Assembly: GCF_022533585.1 (NCBI RefSeq) | Contig: NZ_CP092827.1 | Span: 3,946,001 to 4,010,000, forward strand | From: Pseudomonas sp. LS.1a | Lineage (GTDB): Bacteria > Pseudomonadota > Gammaproteobacteria > Pseudomonadales > Pseudomonadaceae | Direction: 5' to 3' | DNA length: 64,000 nucleotides | The notes under the pieces: model-generated | Told to the model about the DNA's origin: nothing | Seen by the model: the letters and a program-made list of their open reading frames with translations, nothing else | Database searches by the model: none | Part shown: positions 60,001 through 64,000 of the stretch, one piece after another | How the letters are laid out: the number at the start of each line of letters is the position of its first letter | How positions within the stretch are numbered: the first letter of the stretch is position 1 | Made by a program: the position numbers and the translations under genes

Positions 60001-60978
60001 GGCGAAGAAGCTCTGTGAGTCGAAGCCGCAGGCCTGAAACTTGTCGGCGAAGGTCGCCAGGCTGTCCTGGCGGATCGGCTCGGAGCCGGAATAGGCCACC
60101 CGCCAACGGCTGAGGTCGAGCCCGGCCAGCGAGGCTTCGCTGACCCGCTCGCTGCACAGCCGGTAGGCGAAGTCGGGGCCGCCGCTGATGGTACCGCCGT
60201 ATTCACTGATGGCCTGCAACCAGCGCAGCGGCCGGGCCAGGAAGTAGCCCGGCGACATCAGTACGCAGGGTACGCCGCTGAAGATCGGCTGCAACAGGCC
60301 GCCGATCAGGCCCATGTCGTGGTACAGCGGCAGCCAGCTGACGATCACGTCATCAGGATTGAGGTCGAGGCCAAAGCCCTGGCGGATCAGTTGTTCGTTG
60401 GCCACCAGGTTGCCATGGCTGACCTGCACGCCTTTGGGCAATGCGGTGGAGCCTGAGGTGTACTGCAGGAAGGCGATGTCATCACCCTTGAGTACGGGCT
60501 CGCGCCAGTTCGCAGCCAACGCCGGGTCCAGGCTATCCACTGCCAGCAGTTCGGGAGCGTTGGGCGCCGCCAGGGCCTCCAGGCCCTGCAGGCTGCCGTG
60601 CAGCGCCGCAACGGTCAGCAGCAGGCGCGGCTCGGCGTCGTCGATGATCGACAACAAGCGCTGCTGGTGGTGCTGGCGCGCGGACTCCGGCGGGTAGGCC
60701 GGCACTGCAATCACACCGGCATACAGACAGCCGAAGAACGCCGCCACGTAGTCTGGCCCGCTGGGGAACAGCAGCACTGCACGGTCGCCGAAGCCGGCCC
60801 GGGCCTGCAAGGCAGCGGCGATGGTGCGCGCACGCTGGTCGAGGTCCCGATAGCTGAGCACGGCCTGCTCGCCGGGCGCGTCGGCCAGAAAGCGCAAGGC
60901 GACTTTGTCCGGGCTCTGCGCGGCGCGTTGCGCCAGGGCCTGGACCAGCGAGAGCGGGAGTTCGAAGGCGTCCGTCAT
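48025..60978 (-). CDS. pvdL: Pyoverdine chromophore NRPS PvdL
   Basis: A 4317-residue synthetase that starts pyoverdine assembly. Domain order from motifs: acyl-AMP ligase ([12 protein letters not shown] about 171), carrier (LGGNS about 611), condensation (HHIVADGWS about 801), adenylation ([12 protein letters not shown] about 1273), carrier (1655), condensation (HHIVTEGW about 1849), adenylation (2328), carrier ([10 protein letters not shown] about 2724), epimerase ([10 protein letters not shown] about 2905), condensation (HHILIDAW about 3375), adenylation (3857), carrier (4250). The order AL-T-C-A-T-C-A-T-E-C-A-T is that of P. aeruginosa PvdL, which loads a fatty acid, Glu, D-Tyr and Dab. 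There is no thioesterase, so it hands on to another NRPS. The ATG at 60978 has AGGAAC upstream. Confidence 0.96.
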   Translation of the reverse strand: MTDAFELPLSLVQALAQRAAQSPDKVALRFLADAPGEQAVLSYRDLDQRARTIAAALQARAGFGDRAVLLFPSGPDYVAAFFGCLYAGVIAVPAYPPESARQHHQQRLLSIIDDAEPRLLLTVAALHGSLQGLEALAAPNAPELLAVDSLDPALAANWREPVLKGDDIAFLQYTSGSTALPKGVQVSHGNLVANEQLIRQGFGLDLNPDDVIVSWLPLYHDMGLIGGLLQPIFSGVPCVLMSPGYFLARPLRWLQAISEYGGTISGGPDFAYRLCSERVSEASLAGLDLSRWRVAYSGSEPIRQDSLATFADKFQACGFDSQSFFASYGLAEATLFVSGSRRGQGIAELELDAEAFAANRAEPGKGSVLMSCGYPQPGHAVRIVEPQRLQVLGDNQVGEIWAGGPSIALGYWRNPEASARTFVEMDGQTWLRTGDLGFMREGEVFVTGRLKDMLIVRGQNLYPQDLEKTLEREVDVLRKGRVAVFAVEQQGEEGIGVAVEVSRNVQKAIKPQDLIKTLRQVIADACRQAPAVVLLLNPGALPKTSSGKLQRSACRLRMDDGSLDCYARFPEVGEPVATGAAGDELQARIAAVWRDILKVEAVAADDHFLLLGGNSIAATHATARLADELGINLGLRTLFEAPVLADYAKAVAAIIAEGGGRVGAIATLERTQALPQSLAQNRLWLLWQLDPQSAAYNIPAGLQLRGELDESALEAAFKALVARHESLRTLFAEENGQALQRILPQQAFNLRRLDLEGQAAEQVAAQRETEARQPFDLTHGPLLRVTLARLDDEHHQLWVTLHHIVADGWSLNILLDEFAKLYAARCQGLEANLAALTLGYADYGTWQRQWLAAGEAERQLQYWQVRLGDELPVLDLCTDHPRASQRDHRAARFSLKVPARLTEALKGLAREQQASLFMVLLAGWQALLHRYSGQADIRVGVPNANRPRLETQGMVGFFINTQVLRAQLDGRLPFDQLLAQVRQATLDAQANQDLPFEQLVDALPEAREQGLFQVMFNHQQRDLSALRRLPGLLAEELPWHSREAKFDLQLHSEEDHQGRLSLAFDYAAELFDASTVQRLAQHLLALLEQVCAEPQRALGEVQLLDEPGRAQLLSWGQAPVAAPQRLLVEQLNEQARLTPQRTALVWDGGSLEYAELHQQANRLAHYLRDKGVGPDTCVAIAVERSPQLLVGLLGILKAGGAYVPLDVDYPAERLAYMLGDCNAGLLLSHSSLLGRLPQVEGVSAIALDQLHLDSWPTHAPGLHLHGDNLAYVIYTSGTTGQPKGVGNTHAALAERLQWMQASYALDDSDVLMQKAPISFDVSVWECFWPLVTGCKLVLAGPGEHRDPQRIAALVQTHGVTTLHFVPPLLQVFIQEPQAGACSSLRRLFSGGEALSVALRDRVLQALPQVQLHNRYGPTETAINVTHWHCQASDGEHSPIGRPLGNVLCRVLDDELELTAPGVPGELYLGGAGLARGYLGRPGLTAERFVPRADGHGERLYRSGDRARWQVQTEALEYLGRLDQQVKVRGFRVEPEEVQACLLAQAGVEQALVLIHKDAVGAQLVGYYTGSAQPDALLTVLAEQLPAYMVPAQLIPLAQMPLGPSGKVERKALPAPVWQQRAHVEPQTELQQQVAAIWREVLNLPCIGLQDDFFALGGHSLLATQIVSRTRQACDVELPLKALFDASELGAFCAEIARVRAAGEHNLQGAIARVDRRQAVPLSYSQQRMWFLWQMEPDSPAYNVGGMARLRGALHVDAFERALQALVVRHETLRTTFPGIDGVPYQCVAEDSSLHLDWQDFSALPADARQQRLQQLADDQAHQPFDLERGPLLRACLVKAEEREHFFVLTLHHIVTEGWAMDIFARELGELYEAFVDDRESPLAPLPVQYLDYSVWQRQWLESGEGARQLAYWKDRLGDEHPVLALPADRPRPAVQSHRGELYRFELDPALVARVHAFNSQRGLTLFMTMAATLAALLHRYSGQRDLRIGAPVANRIRPESEGLIGAFLNTQVLRCELDGQMTAAQLLEQMRQVAIEGQSHQDLPFDQLVEALQPPRSSAYNPLFQVMCNVQRWAFQQSRQLAGMQVDYLVNDASATKFDLYLEVTDLDGRLGCCLTYSRDLFDEPRIARMAEHWQQLLAGLLDNPQQRLCELPMLSSAEQQVLAGQLQGEQDLDLGQTLHGLFAAQAARTPHAGALTFAGQHMTYAELDQQANRLARALRERGVGPQVRVGLALERSLEMVVGLLAILKAGGAYVPLDPEYPLDRLRYMIEDSRIGLLLSQRALLQTLGELPEGVTRWSLEDDSASLSAYSDAPLDNHNLPQHQAYLIYTSGSTGKPKGVVVSHGEFAMHCQAVIAAFGMRSDDCELHFYSINFDAASERLWVPLLCGARVVLRAQGQWGAEDICQLVHEQQVSILGFTPSYGSQLAQYLAGQGEQLPVRLVITGGEALTGEHLQRIRQAFAPQQFFNAYGPTETVVMPLACLAPQTLPAELGSVPIGRVIGSRTAYILDEDLALLPQGGIGELYVGGAGLAQGYHDRPGLSAERFVADPFSSEGGRLYRTGDLVRLGSDGLVEYVGRADQQVKIRGFRIELGEIESRLQAHADIDEAVVLALDLPGGKQLVGYLVCKQAAADSETQGLLRDAVKADARQHLPDYMVPAHLVLLDSLPLMGNGKLDRRALPLPDLEQARQQYQAPGSPVEAQLAQIWCDVLNVARVGVQDNFFELGGDSILSIQVVSRARQAGLQFTPRDLFQHQTIQTLAAIVRHSEAASSIEQGQRQGQTGLTPIQHWFFDSEVPQPQHWNQAVLLEAREPLDEGLLEHALAALVQHHDSLRLRFSQAQGRWQAEYAQPGTGQLLWTATVADFADCQPLYTDLQRSLDLQQGPLLRALLVKDGQGSQRLLLAIHHLVVDGVSWRVLLEDLQALYRGQPLAAKTHAMGDWAARLASYAGSDSLRDELGWWQGQLGSVRRELPCDHPQGGNLHRHARTLAIGLDVVQTRQLLQQAPAAYHTQVNDLLLTALARALCRWSGDEEVLVQLEGHGRDGLFEDMDLTRSVGWFTNAYPLSLRPLPGEDDAARAGSIKRIKEQLRQVPHKGLGYGVLRYLADEAGREQMAALPQARITFNYLGQFDQQFDSSALFQPMDAPAGLAHDLDAPLPNWLSVDGQVYGGALQLRWTFSTERYDERTIARLAEAYRQELLALVEHCLADGNGSFTPSDFPLAHLTQAQIDALPVPAAQIEDVYPLTPMQEGMLLHTLLEPGTGLYYMQDRYRINSALDPERFAQAWQAVVARHEALRASFSWNTGEAMLQIIHKPGNTPVDYQDWRGLDDDAQEQRLQALHKQEREAGFALLSEAPFHLRLVRVADERYWFMMSNHHILIDAWCRSLLMNDFFEVYQALGEGRQAQLPVPPRYRDYIGWLQRQGLDDARAWWQANLAGFERATTLPSDRPLRHDHAGSGMIVGDCYTRLAVSDGVRLRELAQAHQLTVNTFAQAAWALVLARYSGDRDVIFGVTVAGRPVSMPQMQRTVGLFINSIALRVQLPVAGERCSVRQWLQGLLERNMELREYEYLPLVAIQECSELPKGQPLFDSLFVFENAPVETTVLDHAQHLNASSDSGRTHTNFPLTAVCYPGDDLGLHLSFDQRYFDYPTVERLLAEFKRLLLALVQGFEGEVGELPLLGTEEQRFLLEDCNRTERSYPLEQSYIAQFEAQVAAHPQRTVARCLEASYDYAGLNLAANRLGHALVASGVRVDQPVALLAERGLPLLGMIVGSFKAGAGYLPLDPGLPAARLQSIIQLSGTPVLVCSAACAEQGQLLLDELELATRPQLLVWEDIQASAVASHNPGIHSGPDNLAYVIYTSGSTGLPKGVMVEQRGMLNNQLSKVPYLALSEQDVVAQTASQSFDISVWQFLAAPLFGAKVEIVPNAIAHDPQGLLTHVQATGITVLESVPSLIQGMLANDHQALDGLRWMLPTGEAMPPELAAQWLQRYPQIGLVNAYGPAECSDDVAFFRVDAASTRGSYLPIGTPTDNNRLYLFGEDQTLVPLGAVGELCVAGTGVGRGYVGDPMRTALAFIPHPHGAPGERLYRTGDLARQRPDGVLEYVGRIDHQVKIRGYRIELGEIEARLHEQAEIRDAAVGVQEGVNGKHLVGYLVAHQGIAADAALLEQLKQRLRAELPEYMVPLHWGWFDSLPHNANGKLDRKALPAIDIGGQHSQAYQAPRNELEEVLAGIWADVLKAERVGVHDNFFELGGHSLLATQIASRVQKELQLNVPLRAMFECSTVEELAEYVQGLQGSALDDDKVDRLSDLMAELEGL

Positions 60979-61071
60979 GGGGTGTTCCTGCCAGTGTCTG
61001 GTTGGGTCGGGCCGGCTGCTGCGCGAACGTGGGCGCGGCGGCGTGTGGCGGCCTGGGGTGTACACAGGGGA

Positions 61072-61095
61072 ACGGATGGGCGGGGGGATAAATTA
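61072..61095 (-). promoter_or_regulatory. PvdS box for pvdL (TAATT variant)
   Basis: On the minus strand, GCTAATT, with TAATT at 61095-61091, 16 bp and CGT at 61074-61072. It differs by one base from TAAAT. It lies 94-117 bp before the pvdL ATG. Confidence 0.82.
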
Positions 61096-61152
61096 GCGTA
61101 TGAAAGGGTTTGGGGGCTGCATTTGGGCTGCTGGGGGTAGGCCTTGGGTGGT

Positions 61153-61200
61153 GCGGCGCTCGATCTCACAGGCGCTGAAAACGCCCTGCCATGCACCCAG
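61153..61200. repeat. Solo end of the MITE-like repeat, copy C
   Basis: gcggcgctcgatctcacagg and the following 25 bases match the outer right end and flank of copy A (27925-27968) with scattered changes. No inner arm or core is present, so this is a truncated end or a remnant. It lies between the pvdL PvdS box and the pvdS promoter. Confidence 0.6.
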
Positions 61201-61252
61201 CAACCCTCACGCCTTAGAACCGAAATCACATGAAACTAATTACATTTCGCAT

Positions 61253-61281
61253 TTGACAATTATTATCATTCTGAATAGCTT
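61253..61281 (+). promoter_or_regulatory. pvdS promoter with Fur box
   Basis: TTGACA (61253-61258), a 17-bp spacer and TAGCTT (61276-61281) overlap a Fur box at 61255-61273 (GACAATTATTATCATTCTG, 14 of 19 matches to the Fur consensus). Fur bound here would block the promoter directly. Confidence 0.78.
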
Positions 61282-61348
61282 GTCGCCCGTCGTAGGAAGC
61301 TTCCCAACTTTGGGTGCGTCCTTTCCCCTCTGTGACAAGGTGATTTCC

Positions 61349-61879
61349 ATGGCGGAACAACTATCCACAAGTAAGTGCGATTCACCATTACTGCAGGCCT
61401 TCGTCGACAACCGCAGCATCCTGGTCAAGATCGCCGCCCGCATCACCGGCTGCCGCTCGCGCGCCGAAGATGTGGTGCAGGACGCCTTTTTCCGGCTCGG
61501 CGCCGCTCCGCACATCACCTCGTCGTTCAAGGCGCAGCTGAGCTACCTGTTCCAGATCGTGCGCAACCTGGCCATCGACCACTACCGCAAGCAGGCCATG
61601 GAGTTGAAGTACTCCGGCAGCGAGGAGGAAGGCCTGAACGTGGTCGTGCAAAACGCCTCCCCCGAAGCCACCCACATCAACCTCGCCGCACTGGATGACA
61701 TTGCCGAGGCGCTGAACGAACTGCCTCAGCGCACCCGCTATGCCTTCGAGATGTACCGCCTGCATGGCGTGCCGCAAAAAGACATTGCCAAGGAGCTGGG
61801 CGTGTCGCCGACGCTGGTCAACTTCATGATCCGCGATGCGCTGGTACATTGCCGCAAGACGGCCAGTCGGCAGGCCTGA
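61349..61879 (+). CDS. pvdS: Iron-starvation sigma factor PvdS
   Basis: A 176-residue ECF sigma factor that directs RNA polymerase to pyoverdine promoters. Region 2 is in GCRSRAEDVVQDAFFRLG and IVRNLAIDHYRKQAM, region 4 in YRLHGVPQKDIAKELGVSPTLVNFMI. The ATG at 61349 follows AAGGTGAT. The longer open frame (83 more codons) would run through the Fur box and promoter, so it is rejected. It diverges from pvdL and is repressed by Fur in the family. Elsewhere the P. putida ortholog is called PfrI. Confidence 0.95.
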   Translation: MAEQLSTSKCDSPLLQAFVDNRSILVKIAARITGCRSRAEDVVQDAFFRLGAAPHITSSFKAQLSYLFQIVRNLAIDHYRKQAMELKYSGSEEEGLNVVVQNASPEATHINLAALDDIAEALNELPQRTRYAFEMYRLHGVPQKDIAKELGVSPTLVNFMIRDALVHCRKTASRQA

Positions 61880-61895
61880 TCAAGCAGAGTTCGCT

Positions 61896-61988
61896 TCTTC
61901 GCGGGCACGCCCGCTCCCACAGGATAAGCACAGACCTCAAAGACTGAGGGGGACCTGTGGGAGCGGGCGTGCCCGCGAAGAAGCCACC
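61896..61988. repeat. REP inverted pair
   Basis: Facing cgcgggcacgcccgctccca arms in the convergent gap between pvdS and pvdYII. Confidence 0.85.
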
Positions 61989-61994
61989 TCGATA

Positions 61995-63008
61995 TCAAGC
62001 CAGTTTGCAGCGGTCGAAAAACCGTTCCCGCCCCAGAATCATCAACGCCGCACGCTTGTGCGGGAAGTCGAACTCCTTGTCGCAATGGAAGCACTGGTCG
62101 TGCATGTAGCCGATCATCTTGCCGTTGTCGGCACGCGGCTCGGCCACCACCCGCTGGGTGCGCGGGTCATCCAGGAACAGGTAGTGCACCAGCGCCGATA
62201 GCCAACTGGCCACCTTGTGCGGCCCGCGGTGGCTCTCCTCCCCTACCAGCATGTGGATGCCACGGTCGTAGTCATCGGCCGGGTAGAACGGCGCAATGCG
62301 GTCTTCCTTGGCCCAGTACGCCTCGAAGTAGGCAAACGGCTGGTCATCGAAGCAGCCGATCAGCGTCAGGGTATGCGGGTCGGCCTCGAGCTTGCCCAGG
62401 TACTCGCGATGCTGCGCAAGGGTGCCACCCTCCTGCCAGAACGCCTCCACCCGTGGGTTGTTCTGCCAGCGGTTGAAGCGCTCCAGGTCATGCTCGATCT
62501 CCAAGGTCCGCAGCGACACCCAACTGCCCAGGCGCGCATCGAAGCGCCGGTACACCTCGCCACGGGGCTTGGGCGTGCGGCGTGGGTGGCGCTTGCCGTT
62601 GCTGATCTGCATCTGCTGCGGGTATGCCACGGTGGCCGACTCGCCCAGCCACGGCTGCGGCAGCTGCCAGAACAGCGCTCGCTCGCACAGGTACTGGCCT
62701 GGCTGCTCACCGGCTAGCAGCAGGCCACTGGTCAATGCCTGGGGCAGCGCCTCGGGTAGGTGCCAGGCCAGGCGCTGACAGGCCGGATCGCGGGACAGCA
62801 GCCAATAACAGGCGGCCCACAAGGCCTGATAGGGGCGCTCGGGGCACAGGCGCTCAAGGTGAAGGTGCAGGGTAGCGCCCGCCTCCAGGCGCAACTGGAT
62901 CAGCGGGCGGCCTTCGAGGGACAGGCTCAGCCAGCTGTCGCCCTCCTCGGCACTGAGGCTGCGCCAGCGTGGTACTGACAGGGGCTGCGAAGCGGCATCG
63001 AACGGCAT
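61995..63008 (-). CDS. PvdYII-like siderophore N-acyltransferase
   Basis: A 337-residue protein of the IucB/AlcB/RhbD acyltransferase group (GNAT fold). The C-terminal half carries EAYWAKEDRIAPFYPADDYDRG, then GPHKVASWLSALVHYLFLDD and EPRADNGKMIGYMHDQCFH, conserved in hydroxamate siderophore acylases. In P. aeruginosa type II strains PvdYII acetylates hydroxyornithine; pvdF (formyl) does so in other types. A perfect PvdS box precedes it. The start ATG is at 63008. Which acyl group it transfers cannot be settled from sequence. Confidence 0.84.
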   Translation of the reverse strand: MPFDAASQPLSVPRWRSLSAEEGDSWLSLSLEGRPLIQLRLEAGATLHLHLERLCPERPYQALWAACYWLLSRDPACQRLAWHLPEALPQALTSGLLLAGEQPGQYLCERALFWQLPQPWLGESATVAYPQQMQISNGKRHPRRTPKPRGEVYRRFDARLGSWVSLRTLEIEHDLERFNRWQNNPRVEAFWQEGGTLAQHREYLGKLEADPHTLTLIGCFDDQPFAYFEAYWAKEDRIAPFYPADDYDRGIHMLVGEESHRGPHKVASWLSALVHYLFLDDPRTQRVVAEPRADNGKMIGYMHDQCFHCDKEFDFPHKRAALMILGRERFFDRCKLA

Positions 63009-63050
63009 GGGCTTGACTCACGGCAATGAAGAAAAGGCTCACTGCTGAGA

Positions 63051-63074
63051 ACGTTGCCGCAACGCGCGAATTTA
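63051..63074 (-). promoter_or_regulatory. PvdS box for pvdYII
   Basis: On the minus strand, ACTAAAT, with TAAAT at 63074-63070, 16 bp and CGT at 63053-63051. It lies 43-66 bp before the ATG; its -35 end overlaps the stop codon of the upstream gene. Confidence 0.9.
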
Positions 63075-63881
63075 GTTGCGTGGTGCGGCCACCGTGATGC
63101 GGTAGGGCTCGAAGATGCGCGCCAGCTCGCCGCTGTCGCGCAGGGCGCGCAGCAGCGCCGCGAACGACTGCTCGCCGATGGGTGCCCCCGGGCGCAGCAA
63201 GGCGTAGTGGTGGTAGACCTGGTCAATGCGCTGCGAAGGCACCAACCGCTCCCGGCTGGCCGGGTTGCGCGCCAGGAAATCGCTGAGGTAGGAACGCGTG
63301 ACCAGGGCTATATCGGCGCGGCCGGCCTGCACCATCAGCAGGTTGCTGTCGTGGGAGTAGGTCAGGGTCGCGTTGAAGGCCTTGCGCAGGTAGTCCGGGT
63401 CGGGATTGAAGCCGGCGAACGCATAGTGATAGCCGTTGAACAGCGCCAGGCGCTTGCCATGCAGGTCATCGAAGTAATGCGGGTCACGGCCATTGGCCTG
63501 CCGGGCAACGAACACTTCGGCGTCTTCCAGGCCCATGTCCACGGTCTGGTGGGCTATCTGCTGCCAACCCCATTGCGGGTTCTCGAAAATGGCCATGTCG
63601 GTGCGGCCTTGCTGGAAGTCACCGAAACGCCGCTGGATGGACGTGGGCACCAGAACGAAGCGGTAGTGCTGCTGCGCACGATTGAGCGCGTCGACCAGTT
63701 GCGGCAGCAGGCCGGTGTCGGCGCCCTGCTCCGGGCGCACGGTGTAGGGCGGGAAATGCGCCGCGCCAATCTTCACTTCGACGGTACCAGCCGCCCATGA
63801 CGGCACCGCCAGCCAGAACACAGCCAGCAGCATCAGGGAAGACAAGGCCTTGAGGCCGGGCGCTGGAGTCAAGACGGACAC
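63072..63881 (-). CDS. Periplasmic solute-binding protein, amino-acid type
   Basis: A 269-residue SBP_bac_3-like protein with a signal peptide (LSSLMLLAVFWLAVPSWAAG). AAHFPPYTVRPEQGADTGLLPQLV and GRTDMAIFENPQWGWQ are typical of the fold. The start is GTG at 63881. No permease is adjacent, as with the protein at 19269. It ends 63 bp before pvdYII starts; a PvdS box overlaps its stop, so the two are probably separate transcripts. I see no gene in the last 119 bases. Confidence 0.82.
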   Translation of the reverse strand: MSVLTPAPGLKALSSLMLLAVFWLAVPSWAAGTVEVKIGAAHFPPYTVRPEQGADTGLLPQLVDALNRAQQHYRFVLVPTSIQRRFGDFQQGRTDMAIFENPQWGWQQIAHQTVDMGLEDAEVFVARQANGRDPHYFDDLHGKRLALFNGYHYAFAGFNPDPDYLRKAFNATLTYSHDSNLLMVQAGRADIALVTRSYLSDFLARNPASRERLVPSQRIDQVYHHYALLRPGAPIGEQSFAALLRALRDSGELARIFEPYRITVAAPRN

Positions 63882-64000
63882 TCATCACGGTTCATGCCTG
63901 GGTCCGCCTAAGCTAGGCGTTTTCCGGGCCGGATACAACTGCCGGTTATGTGGCCCTTTGTGCCAAAGCCGCGGGCAAATTGCCAGGGGGTGCCGGATGC

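Noticed and set aside
48025..60978. A new NRPS pathway
   Set aside because: Domain order, length and flanking pvdS match the known PvdL, so the synthetase itself is not novel.
61100..61348. An 83-codon N-terminal extension of PvdS
   Set aside because: It would read through the Fur box and promoter, and the ATG at 61349 has a good ribosome binding site and gives the normal family length.

Overview
This is a 64-kb chromosomal window from a GC-rich fluorescent pseudomonad, almost certainly the Pseudomonas putida group. The evidence is the gltA-sdhCDAB-sucAB-lpdG-sucCD order, the etfBA/ETF-quinone oxidoreductase locus, mqsRA, REP elements in most convergent gaps, and a pyoverdine locus whose promoters match the PvdS consensus TAAAT-N16-CGT.

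Layout. 1-1242: truncated brnQ. 1724-14699: TCA-cycle block, with sucA-sucB-lpdG-sucC-sucD and sdhCDAB on the minus strand and gltA diverging on the plus strand. 14875-20090: START-domain protein, cysteine-cluster protein, a basic exported protein, a MocR-type regulator, two envelope lipoproteins and a solute-binding protein. 20279-24179: etfBA diverging from the ETF-quinone oxidoreductase gene, with a PsrA-type operator between them. 24251-27567: the MqsRA toxin-antitoxin pair, an MHS-type transporter, a degenerate receiver protein and an FpvI-like iron-starvation sigma factor.

From 27.6 kb to the end the window is mainly pyoverdine (siderophore) genes: the export pump pvdR-pvdT-opmQ, periplasmic maturation enzymes pvdP, pvdM and pvdN, an alpha/beta hydrolase, an SCP2-cupin fusion protein, pvdH (diaminobutyrate supply), the 4317-residue synthetase pvdL, the sigma factor pvdS and the acyltransferase-like pvdYII. 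A redox/copper block lies between pvdH and pvdL: a DsbS/DsbR-like two-component system and a dsbD-dsbE-dsbG operon, separated by a MobA-like gene and a remnant of xdhC.

How it works together. Fur boxes precede pvdS and the FpvI-like gene, so iron starvation should release both. PvdS would then drive eight promoters that I could locate by eye. PvdL starts the acylated precursor; PvdP, PvdM and PvdN act on it in the periplasm, and PvdRT-OpmQ exports product. Other pyoverdine genes (the remaining synthetases, pvdE, pvdO, pvdQ, pvdA, fpvA) are not in this window.

The least conventional material is the SCP2-cupin oxygenase-like gene and the hydrolase that share a PvdS-type divergent promoter, a MITE-like repeat with 60-bp perfect arms that recurs beside pyoverdine promoters, and the matched 11-bp-period direct repeats in front of dsbR and dsbD.
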